Positions 1 through 5,284 of a stretch of DNA of 17,827 nt are shown here, one piece after another. The DNA comes from Candidatus Bathyarchaeota archaeon. Lineage in GTDB: Archaea > Thermoproteota > Bathyarchaeia > Bathyarchaeales > Bathycorpusculaceae. A program made the translations under genes and the position numbers. The stretch lies in contig DAOVIH010000017.1 in the NCBI GenBank assembly GCA_030673805.1, forward strand, positions 1-17,827. Reading direction: 5' to 3'. Below the pieces are notes generated by a model. That model was given only the letters and a program-made list of their open reading frames with translations, was not told where the DNA came from and searched no databases. Within the stretch, counting starts at the first letter, position 1. Every line of letters starts with the position of its first letter.

Positions 1-267
1 ACAAAAATTGAAAATTCAGCTGAAGAGGTTCTCTTTGAGTACTCTAATACAAATCCAAAGGCATCTCAAATCTTGGTTATGCCCTCATTTAACAGCTTCC
101 TAGGCGGTAGACAAATAAATAAAGAAGCCTCACTCAAAGGAGGCAAAATCCCCAAGATCATCGGTCCAGTTCTTCGCTCAAGAACAGTTGACTTGGGAAC
201 CTCTGAGATCCATCTTTTAGATCAAACATACCCCGGAACATTAAACCAACTGATAAACCTAAACTGA
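1..267 (+). CDS. ICC-like metallophosphoesterase, C-terminal fragment
   Basis: The frame is open from the first base of the window to a TGA at 265-267, so this is the last 88 codons of a gene that begins outside. The visible part contains VMPSFNSFLGGRQIN, then GPVLRSRTVDLGTSEIHLLD and a final GTLNQL. This pattern (a proline-asparagine-glycine-rich strand, then a beta strand ending in LLDxTYxGT) is what I remember of the C-terminus of the archaeal SbcD-related/ICC-like calcineurin-type phosphoesterases. The metal-binding histidines and aspartates would lie upstream and cannot be seen, so activity cannot be judged. The TTG at 73 is an internal codon, not a start. The family call comes from memory of the motif only. 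Confidence 0.55.
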   Translation, partial: TKIENSAEEVLFEYSNTNPKASQILVMPSFNSFLGGRQINKEASLKGGKIPKIIGPVLRSRTVDLGTSEIHLLDQTYPGTLNQLINLN

Positions 268-282
268 AAAATCAGCACAAAA

Positions 283-290
283 CTTATAGA
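283..290 (+). promoter_or_regulatory. Probable TATA box of the Hsp20 gene
   Basis: The sequence CTTATAGA follows an A-rich stretch that could act as a BRE. It lies 37 bases before the ATG at 327, which would put transcription start near 310, just ahead of a ribosome site GGTGGTGA at 312-319. Heat-shock regulators in archaea often bind near such boxes, but I see no clear operator palindrome here. Confidence 0.4.
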
Positions 291-326
291 AAACCCCCGG
301 CTCAAGTTTACGGTGGTGAAGAAGAA

Positions 327-926
327 ATGCCATCGAACTACAAAGATTTTCCAGATTGGTATAAACGTCGGCGCTATCCAATTTTCAGAGACCCTTTTTT
401 CGGCGACATCGATAGCATGTTCCTGGAAATCGAACGCATGATGGAAGAAGAACTCAAAAGCTTTACCGCAAAAATCCCCAAAGACTATGTTAGGGAAAGA
501 AAACTCCCGGACGGTAGTACCACTAAGGAATGGGGCCCTTTTGTATACGGCTACAGCATGAACATAGGCCCTGACGGCAAACCACGTATTCGGGAATTTG
601 GCAACGTTAAAAAAAGCCTCCGAGGCCCCCAAGTTAAAGAAGAACGAGAGCCGCTTGTCGACGTCTTTGAAACAGAAAGTGAAGTTCGCGTGGTAGCAGA
701 ACTACCAGGGGTGGAAAAAAACGACATTAAACTCCACGGAACCGAAGAAACCTTGACAATATCAGTGACAATTCCACGTTACAAATATTACAAAGAAGTC
801 AACTTGCCCTCAAAAGTAAAAGTTAGGGAAGCTAAATCCTTCTACAAGAACGGTGTACTAGAAGTCATATTTCAAAAAGCCGGTGCTCCAAAGGAGCCAA
901 AAGGTGAGCCAATAGACATAGGCTGA
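327..926 (+). CDS. Hsp20 / alpha-crystallin family small heat-shock protein
   Basis: This 199-residue protein is an ATP-independent holdase expected to form oligomers that bind unfolding proteins in the cytoplasm. The alpha-crystallin domain spans about residues 108-184: it opens with EPLVDVFETESEVRVVAELPG and ends with the conserved NGVLEV (175-180). The C-terminus ends in IDI (196-198), the IxI/V motif that docks into a neighbouring subunit's groove. The N-terminal arm is long (about 107 residues) and includes a basic WYKRRR patch and a glycine/aromatic section around GPFVYGYSMNIGPDG, as in a group of archaeal Hsp20 proteins. The ATG at 327 is supported by GGTGGTGA eight bases upstream. It stands alone on the + strand after the phosphoesterase. 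Confidence 0.92.
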   Translation: MPSNYKDFPDWYKRRRYPIFRDPFFGDIDSMFLEIERMMEEELKSFTAKIPKDYVRERKLPDGSTTKEWGPFVYGYSMNIGPDGKPRIREFGNVKKSLRGPQVKEEREPLVDVFETESEVRVVAELPGVEKNDIKLHGTEETLTISVTIPRYKYYKEVNLPSKVKVREAKSFYKNGVLEVIFQKAGAPKEPKGEPIDIG

Positions 927-932
927 AACCCC

Positions 933-938
933 TTTTTT
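933..938 (+). terminator. T-tract after the Hsp20 gene
   Basis: Six thymines follow four cytosines seven bases past the stop codon. Archaeal RNA polymerase terminates at short U-tracts without needing a hairpin, so this is a plausible weak terminator. No stem is visible. Confidence 0.35.
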
Positions 939-971
939 ACAGGATATCTTCTGGGAAGAGTTTGTGCCTGC

Positions 972-1382
972 ATGAGTGACATTTCCGAAATCGATAAGCT
1001 GAATTCCATTTGCAAGGCTGCAAAGAAAAAAGATAGATTATCCGGCAAGGACCTGATTGCACTCTATGAAATTTTCGGTAAACGCTTCATAAGAGCTTTG
1101 GAAGCTCTAAAAGAAAACCGAGTAAAAAAATATGCTTTTAAGCCAAGCGGCAGGGACGTCTGGATAGTTATTGGCCGAGAGCGAGATTACCTCGTAATTC
1201 CAGAGGCTGAGTTTTGCACATGTGACGACTTCTACTTTCGTGTCCTAGATGGCAAGATTCACCTCTGTTATCACCTAATCGCCCACAAAATTGCGCGCCA
1301 CTTAGACTGGTATGAACAACTTGAAGAAACCGACGAACTCCATGATACATTAATGAACGAATGGAAAAAAGCTACTGCTTAA
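972..1382 (+). CDS. Small SWIM zinc-finger protein
   Basis: This 136-residue protein carries a SWIM-type zinc motif: C82, C84, then C99 and H101 (CxC-x14-CxH), followed by a helix (LIAHKIARHL). The first 60 residues are helical and lysine-rich, and residues 62-77 look like beta strands (RDVWIVIGRERDYLVI) leading into the finger. SWIM domains bind DNA or protein; in eukaryotes and some archaea SWIM proteins pair with RecA-family recombinases as Sws1-like mediators. A link to recombination is therefore possible, and the ssDNA-binding protein gene lies about 600 bp downstream, but nothing here proves it. The start at ATG 972 lacks a clear ribosome site. The last codons overlap the TATA box of the next small gene. 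Confidence 0.8.
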   Translation: MSDISEIDKLNSICKAAKKKDRLSGKDLIALYEIFGKRFIRALEALKENRVKKYAFKPSGRDVWIVIGRERDYLVIPEAEFCTCDDFYFRVLDGKIHLCYHLIAHKIARHLDWYEQLEETDELHDTLMNEWKKATA

Positions 1383-1385
1383 ATA
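1378..1385 (+). promoter_or_regulatory. Probable TATA box of the 42-residue membrane protein gene
   Basis: CTTAAATA overlaps the stop codon of the SWIM gene and sits about 43 bases before the ATG at 1428. Initiation near 1408-1410 would leave a short leader that still contains GGAGG at 1416-1420. Confidence 0.4.
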
Positions 1386-1427
1386 CTTAAACATGAAAAG
1401 ATACCTGAATATAATGGAGGTTTCGAT

Positions 1428-1556
1428 ATGGACTTAAGCGCGTACTTCAACTTACTCATCTACGTTCTCATGGGTGTTTCATTTGTGGCTCTAATTCTTA
1501 TTTTTCTCTACGCCTTTTTCGGAAAGGAAGAAGAACAAACAAACCTCAAAACCTGA
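1428..1556 (+). CDS. 42-residue single-pass membrane protein
   Basis: An ATG at 1428 opens a 42-codon frame ending in TGA at 1554-1556. A strong ribosome site, GGAGG at 1416-1420, lies seven bases upstream. The protein has a short N-terminus (MDLSAYFN), one hydrophobic helix at about residues 9-31 (rich in L, I, V and F, with a tyrosine at each end), and an acidic/lysine tail beginning GKEEEQ. This looks like a single transmembrane segment with a short charged tail; without a positive-inside cluster the orientation is uncertain, though K33 suggests the tail is cytoplasmic. I do not recognise a family. The strong ribosome site, the well-formed helix and a TATA-like box upstream argue that it is a real gene. 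Its function is unknown. Confidence 0.65.
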   Translation: MDLSAYFNLLIYVLMGVSFVALILIFLYAFFGKEEEQTNLKT

Positions 1557-1809
1557 TGCTCCCACTCATATCTGGTATTATTTATAATCAGAGTTCTTTT
1601 GGGAAACAATAAAACTGGGGTACTTGCAGAACCTATCTTTATGCATCTCCTATTGCGCCATTAATCTCAGTTTCGATTAAGGATTCATTTTTTGAGTCTG
1701 CTTTTTCAATTCTTTTTTCTAGCCTTTCCATTATGCCGTTAAAATGAAAAAACACAATCCTGAACACAAAGCCTCGAAAGCATAAGATTCCCAAACAAAA
1801 CATTTAGAC

Positions 1810-1831
1810 GGTCAAAGACCAACGTTTGACC
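1810..1831. repeat. Inverted repeat GGTCAAA-N8-TTTGACC
   Basis: Two perfect 7-base arms (1810-1816 and 1825-1831) are separated by eight bases. A nested shorter stem, GGTC-AAA-GACC (1810-1820), shares the left arm, so two alternative hairpins are possible. It lies about 140 bp before the ssDNA-binding protein gene and could be a protein site or an RNA hairpin. Confidence 0.5.
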
Positions 1832-1908
1832 TCGTAAATCCTTTCTAACAGCATGTCTGCAAACAATACACGTTCTCTCTGCATATACAATTCTTAGCCC
1901 TAATCCAT

Positions 1909-1936
1909 GATGATCGAAAGAACCTTTAAGATCATC
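1909..1936. promoter_or_regulatory. Inverted repeat flanking the TATA box of the ssDNA-binding protein gene
   Basis: GATGATC (1909-1915) and GATCATC (1930-1936) are perfect reverse complements whose centres lie 21 bp apart, two helical turns. The TATA-like CCTTTAAG (1923-1930) falls between them and touches the right arm. A dimeric repressor here would block TBP/TFB. No ribosome site precedes the ATG at 1970, so the mRNA probably has a short leader. Confidence 0.4.
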
Positions 1937-1969
1937 CTGTTCTCTTATTCACGGCGACCCAACTAGAAA

Positions 1970-3124
1970 ATGACTACTGATGAAATACTAGAAAAAATCC
2001 TCTCGGAGCATCCAGAAATTGGCAAAACTGAACTATGCAAAAGGCTAAGAGACGCGAAAAAAAAGACCGGGGGTCTGATACGGGAAGAGATTTTGCTGCA
2101 AGTAATCGCTGCTGAGCTTGGAATTAATCTCCCTCAGGAAAGTGTCTACGATCAAAAGCTGTCAATAAGTCGTCTTGTACCGGGTTTGTACGACGTCACC
2201 GTTTCCGGGCGGATTATTGCGATTTATCCTTCTAAGGCTTTCAAAGGAAAGAGCCGAGGAAAGTTTGCAAGTGTTCTAATCGCTGAAGACGACGTCCTCA
2301 GGGTTATGTTATGGAACGACCAAACTAAGTTTGTGGATTCAGGAATTTTGAAAGCTGGGGAAACGGTCCGTTTTTGCCATGGATACACCCGCGAAGGACG
2401 TGAGGGCAAAACAGAACTGCATATTGGGAGCAAGAGTGAAATCGAACTTAATCCTTCCGATCTTGATCCCGCAGATTATCCCACCGTTCTCAAATTCGCT
2501 ACAAAAATTAACGAAATAGTTCGAACTCCCAAAAGCAAGAAGGTGCATGTAGTGGGTACCGTAAACAGAATTTTTCCTGCCTCTAGCTTCACTAGGCGTG
2601 ACCTCAGCCTTGGATCTGTGATGCGAATGGATTTGGCAGACACCACTGGAAAAATAACGGTGGTTGCATGGAACCAAAAAGCGGACTTCCTAGAAGGAAA
2701 CCTCAAAGAAAACATGAAATTGCAATTTGTGAATGCAAGAGTCAAAGTGAACTTGAACGGAATCCCCGAGATACATGTTGATGAGTCAACATACGTAGCG
2801 ACTTCACCACCTGACGAAAGGTTGACCAAAATAGCGAACTTGAAGGAAGGTCTGGGGAAAGTTTGCGTCACTGGCGAAGTGTTAACTAAGCCCACAATCA
2901 AAGAAGTGAACACCTATAAGGGCGAAAAAGTGAAGCTTGCTACATTCAAGTTGAAGGACGAAACTGGAGCAATCTTGGTTTTAGCTTGGAGACACCACGC
3001 TGAAACTGTCAACAACCTAATGCCTGGCGACAGAATAATGATCGAAAATGCCTATTCTGAGAAAGGACTTGATAACAAGACGGAATTGTCTACAAAGCCT
3101 GCATCGTCAATAATCCTTCTCTGA
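1970..3124 (+). CDS. RPA-like single-stranded DNA-binding protein with three OB folds
   Basis: This 384-residue protein has an N-terminal helical region (about 1-55, with basic KRLRDAKKK) followed by three OB-fold domains at roughly 68-155, 180-275 and 285-384. Each shows the archaeal RPA pattern of VxGxI/V near the start and an AxxW or xLW strand later: MLWND (113-117), VVAWN (231-235) and LVLAWRH (336-342). Such proteins coat single-stranded DNA during replication, recombination and repair. No C4 zinc finger is present, unlike RPA41-type subunits, so it resembles the all-OB archaeal RPAs. Convergent with the Lrp regulator: its stop ends at 3124 and that gene's stop begins at 3126. Start at ATG 1970 gives a complete N-terminal domain. 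Confidence 0.85.
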   Translation: MTTDEILEKILSEHPEIGKTELCKRLRDAKKKTGGLIREEILLQVIAAELGINLPQESVYDQKLSISRLVPGLYDVTVSGRIIAIYPSKAFKGKSRGKFASVLIAEDDVLRVMLWNDQTKFVDSGILKAGETVRFCHGYTREGREGKTELHIGSKSEIELNPSDLDPADYPTVLKFATKINEIVRTPKSKKVHVVGTVNRIFPASSFTRRDLSLGSVMRMDLADTTGKITVVAWNQKADFLEGNLKENMKLQFVNARVKVNLNGIPEIHVDESTYVATSPPDERLTKIANLKEGLGKVCVTGEVLTKPTIKEVNTYKGEKVKLATFKLKDETGAILVLAWRHHAETVNNLMPGDRIMIENAYSEKGLDNKTELSTKPASSIILL

Positions 3125-3125
3125 A

Positions 3126-3536
3126 TCACCAGCTGCGTAAGACTATCATAGTGTTAGTTTTTGTTATGCCCTCTACTAGGCGAATTCTCTCTATACACTC
3201 ATTAACTTCTGTGACGCTCATTCCCCCTATGACTGCCACAATATCGTATTCTCCTGTTACTTCGTATATAGTCTCAACGTTTGGTATTTCCTGTATTCTC
3301 GTAGAAACTTCTTTGGTTGGACGTCCTGGATCAGTGGAAAGGAGCGCGATGCCCTCTGCTCCTTCGCCAAGGCCAATTTTAACTGTGAATTTTCTTATGA
3401 CATTGGATTCAACTAGGGCCTTTACCCGTTTTCTTATGGCACCTTCAGACAGCCCCACCTTCTTGCCAATTCTACTGTAGCCTTCTCTACTATCCGCTCT
3501 CAAGATCTTGATTATTTCTTCGTCAATCTCGTCCAT
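3126..3536 (-). CDS. Lrp/AsnC-family transcriptional regulator, LysM-like
   Basis: This 136-residue protein has the standard two-part Lrp layout. A winged helix-turn-helix occupies about residues 1-50 (IDEEIIKILRADSREGYSRI, then LSEGAIRKRVKAL as recognition helix), and a RAM/ACT-like ligand domain about 62-134 (VETIYEVTGEYDIVAVI). The RAM domain normally binds an amino acid and sets the oligomeric state. In Sulfolobus the Lrp-type LysM sits beside lysW and activates it when lysine is low; the divergent position here, about 290 bp from lysW, and the similar HTH suggest the same role. That is inference from context, since Lrp paralogs are hard to tell apart. A proximal TATA-like box lies about 30 bp before the start. 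Confidence 0.85.
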   Translation of the reverse strand: MDEIDEEIIKILRADSREGYSRIGKKVGLSEGAIRKRVKALVESNVIRKFTVKIGLGEGAEGIALLSTDPGRPTKEVSTRIQEIPNVETIYEVTGEYDIVAVIGGMSVTEVNECIERIRLVEGITKTNTMIVLRSW

Positions 3537-3565
3537 TTTTGTCCTTTTTTCCTATGTGGCATTAG

Positions 3566-3573
3566 AATTTAAC
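3566..3573 (-). promoter_or_regulatory. Probable proximal TATA box of the Lrp gene
   Basis: Read on the minus strand this is GTTAAATT, about 30 bp before the ATG at 3536, the usual distance for a nearly leaderless archaeal transcript. A weak ribosome-site-like AGGAC lies between. It would serve the regulator independently of the distant box at 3687-3692. Confidence 0.4.
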
Positions 3574-3668
3574 GATTTCTGCCTTCTGTAATCCCCCAAA
3601 ATACGTGTTTGCGAAACAAAGAGCTTTTTCTTGGTTTTCTGTTGGGTCCTCTTCGATGTTAGACGATT

Positions 3669-3728
3669 AAAGTATCAATTGGAACATTTAAAGTTTGATA
3701 TGTTACAAATAAGTCGCAATGTTTAAAA
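3669..3728. promoter_or_regulatory. Lys copy of the shared 60-bp divergent promoter/operator
   Basis: This block matches 14826-14885 upstream of argG at 52 of 60 positions without gaps. It holds two TTTAAA boxes: one in ACATTTAAAG (3687-3692), which can serve the minus strand, and one in GTTTAAAAG (3721-3728), which should drive lysW. Between them lie TATGTTACAAA and AAGTCGCAA, containing two copies of GTYRCAAW (3702-3709 and 3713-3720) spaced 11 bp apart. The second copy abuts the right TATA box and probably overlaps its BRE. AACAT (3683-3687) and ATGTT (3700-3704) form a short inverted repeat around the left box. I take it as the lysW promoter with an embedded operator. Confidence 0.75.
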
Positions 3729-3758
3729 GAAACTGCGGCTCTCACAGAGGCATTTCGA

Positions 3759-3806
3759 ATGAAATTGAACGTGGTTGAAGATGGCAATTTCCACGACCAT
3801 TGTTAG
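3759..3806 (+). CDS. Possible 15-codon leader ORF before lysW
   Basis: ATG at 3759 begins MKLNVVEDGNFHDHC and ends at TAG 3804-3806, ten bases before the lysW ribosome site. GAGG at 3747-3750 is eight bases upstream of the ATG. Transcription from the TATA box at 3721-3728 should start near 3750, so the ORF would be the first one on the mRNA. It has a single lysine and no arginine, so it is not a classical attenuation peptide. It may be chance. Confidence 0.3.
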   Translation: MKLNVVEDGNFHDHC

Positions 3807-3827
3807 TAGTCTTGCGAGGTATAATCC

Positions 3828-4004
3828 GTGAACAAAACCACATGTCCTGATTGTGATTCCAAACTAGACGTTCCTGCAGATGCTGTTGAGGGGGAAATCC
3901 TAAGCTGCCCTGGATGTGGCCTTGAACTCGAGGTAAAAAAGATAGGTAACGACTGTGTAGAACTCGAAGAACTTATAATTGAAGGGGAAGATTGGGGAGA
4001 ATAA
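3828..4004 (+). CDS. lysW: LysW, amino-group carrier protein
   Basis: This 58-residue acidic protein is the carrier for the LysW-dependent lysine/ornithine pathway. It has a zinc-binding fold with C6, C9, C27 and C30 (TCPDC and SCPGC), and ends in EDWGE (54-58), whose last glutamate is linked through its side-chain carboxylate to the alpha-amino group of aminoadipate or glutamate. This protects the amino group, prevents cyclisation, and gives LysZ, LysY, LysJ and LysK an acidic handle. The start is GTG at 3828, preceded by GAGGT at 3816-3820. At about 58 residues it has the usual length. It is the first gene of the operon; an 82-bp spacer separates it from lysX. Identification rests on the EDWGE tail and the paired CxxC motifs and is very secure. 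Confidence 0.97.
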   Translation: MNKTTCPDCDSKLDVPADAVEGEILSCPGCGLELEVKKIGNDCVELEELIIEGEDWGE

Positions 4005-4086
4005 GAAATTCATCAACTTTTCCACAAGATCATAAGAAAAGGAGTTTTATCACTACTGTGGTTTTTCTCAAAGGAGTTAGAATCTG

Positions 4087-5262
4087 ATGAGTATAGGGCT
4101 TTTGTATGAACGCGCCGAAACAGACGAAATGGGTATCAAACTTACAGCCCAAAGAATGGGAGTAGACTTAACTTATGTTCCATTTCGAAAAATCTCATTC
4201 TCAATAGACAAAGTCGGCTTCTGCGCAAAGACTAAAGGGAAAAACTACACAAAAATAGTCGAAGATCTTGATGTGATTTTGAACAGAACCCAAAGTCGAA
4301 ACCGACGGCTTTTCTCTGCATATCTAATGGAAAAATTAGGCAAGAAAGTGATAAATCCCAGTGCAATTGAATTCATATGTTACAGTAAACTAAGAACTAT
4401 GCTGTGTTTTTGGTCAAATAGTATTCCCTTCCCAAAGACCATCTATATCCCTTGTGATGCTGTAGAAACAACTGAGGGTGGCAAGAAGGTGCGAAATGAA
4501 GGAGACATAGCTGGACTACTCCAGGCAGAGATTGGTGACGATCAGATAGTGATCAAACCAGATGCTGGAACCCATGGAAAGTTGATAATGCTGTCAAAAA
4601 ACCGCGACCAACTTGTCAAAAACATTCAGGCGATTAAGCCCTCAATAATAAACCCTGTCGGAATCCTTGCGCAAGAATTTATCGAAAAATGGTTCTATGA
4701 TCTTAGAATAATTGTTTTCAAAGAAAAGGGAAAAGCCCCCTTTTGTCATCCATTAGCTTTAGCAAGGGGCGGATTAGAAGATTTCAGAACCAACACCTAC
4801 CTAGGCAATCTAGTATTTGATGCTAAACTTCCTCAGGAGATTCGTGAATTAGCAATCAAATGCGGCAAAGCGCTTGGGAAAGGTAGCAAGGTTTGGGTAT
4901 TCGCTCTAGATGCTATGATGAAGAATAGCACGAACAGAATAGTGGATGACGAATACCTTGAGTCTGAGCTTGGGAAAGCGGCGCTCTCCTACGAAGCGGT
5001 TAAAGAAATTAAGGCCGATAAGTCCAAAACTCGGGATTTCTCCAAATGGAACCACAAGCTGGAAACCAGCTTCGAAAACTACAAAGCTACAGACGCCTAT
5101 AAAAATATTAAATCCATACTCGAAGAAAGTATAGAAACGAACAAACACCATATAGTCTTTCACGAAGCCAACTCATGTCCTGAATTTTGGGAACATACAA
5201 GACTCATAGCAGGCATCAACTTGGCAACTACCCTAATAAAATGCGCCCAAAGCACTGTTTAA
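4087..5262 (+). CDS. lysX: LysX/ArgX-type ATP-grasp ligase joining LysW to its amino-acid substrate
   Basis: This RimK-like ATP-grasp enzyme should couple ATP hydrolysis to attachment of alpha-aminoadipate or glutamate to the LysW C-terminus. Visible landmarks are LNRTQSRNRRLFSAYLMEKLG (about 65-85), the substrate/ATP segment KLRTM (101-105) with PFPKT (114-118), the ATP-lid strand VIKPDAGTHGKLI (155-167), QEFIEKWFYDLRIIV (196-210), ARGG (226-229) with RTNTYLGN (234-241), and the final metal-binding strand HEANSCPEF (359-367). At 391 residues it is about 100 longer than the usual LysX (around 280). Most of the excess is a charged, helical insert between ALDAMM (273-278) and HHIVFHE (354-360), and GTHGK and TYLGN differ from the common GSWGR and NTARGG forms. 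Substrate choice cannot be read from this sequence. GGAG at 4073-4076 precedes the ATG. Confidence 0.88.
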   Translation: MSIGLLYERAETDEMGIKLTAQRMGVDLTYVPFRKISFSIDKVGFCAKTKGKNYTKIVEDLDVILNRTQSRNRRLFSAYLMEKLGKKVINPSAIEFICYSKLRTMLCFWSNSIPFPKTIYIPCDAVETTEGGKKVRNEGDIAGLLQAEIGDDQIVIKPDAGTHGKLIMLSKNRDQLVKNIQAIKPSIINPVGILAQEFIEKWFYDLRIIVFKEKGKAPFCHPLALARGGLEDFRTNTYLGNLVFDAKLPQEIRELAIKCGKALGKGSKVWVFALDAMMKNSTNRIVDDEYLESELGKAALSYEAVKEIKADKSKTRDFSKWNHKLETSFENYKATDAYKNIKSILEESIETNKHHIVFHEANSCPEFWEHTRLIAGINLATTLIKCAQSTV

Positions 5263-5284
5263 TATTTGCTCATGGTGAAAACAA

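Larger units (their letters stand above)
1557..1969. other. 413-bp spacer with inverted repeats, no convincing gene
   Basis: This is the largest gap without a confident gene. It contains a TATA-like ATTTATAAT at 1580-1588 that reads similarly on both strands, a 7-bp inverted repeat at 1810-1831, and a second 7-bp inverted repeat at 1909-1936 around the TATA box of the next gene. On the minus strand 1803-1639 is open for 54 codons, but it has no ribosome site. I found no tRNA, CRISPR repeat or other recognisable RNA here. Confidence 0.6.

Noticed and set aside
1639..1803. 54-codon minus-strand frame starting MFCLGILCFRGF with a charged C-terminal half
   Set aside because: There is no ribosome site or well-placed TATA box, and length alone is not convincing in an AT-rich spacer. 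An inner ATG (MERLEKRIEKADSK) has no better support.
3766..3800. Possible hairpin CGTGG/CCACG in the lysW leader
   Set aside because: Only five base pairs with a loop of about 20 bases; no T-tract or alternative structure supports a riboswitch or attenuator.
4058..4087. Nine-codon GTG frame ending TGATG at the lysX start, after a duplicated AAAGGAGTT (4038-4046 and 4070-4078)
   Set aside because: The TGATG junction looks like translational coupling, but the first ribosome-like site is 13 bases from the GTG and nine codons are easily random. The second AAAGGAGTT suffices for lysX.
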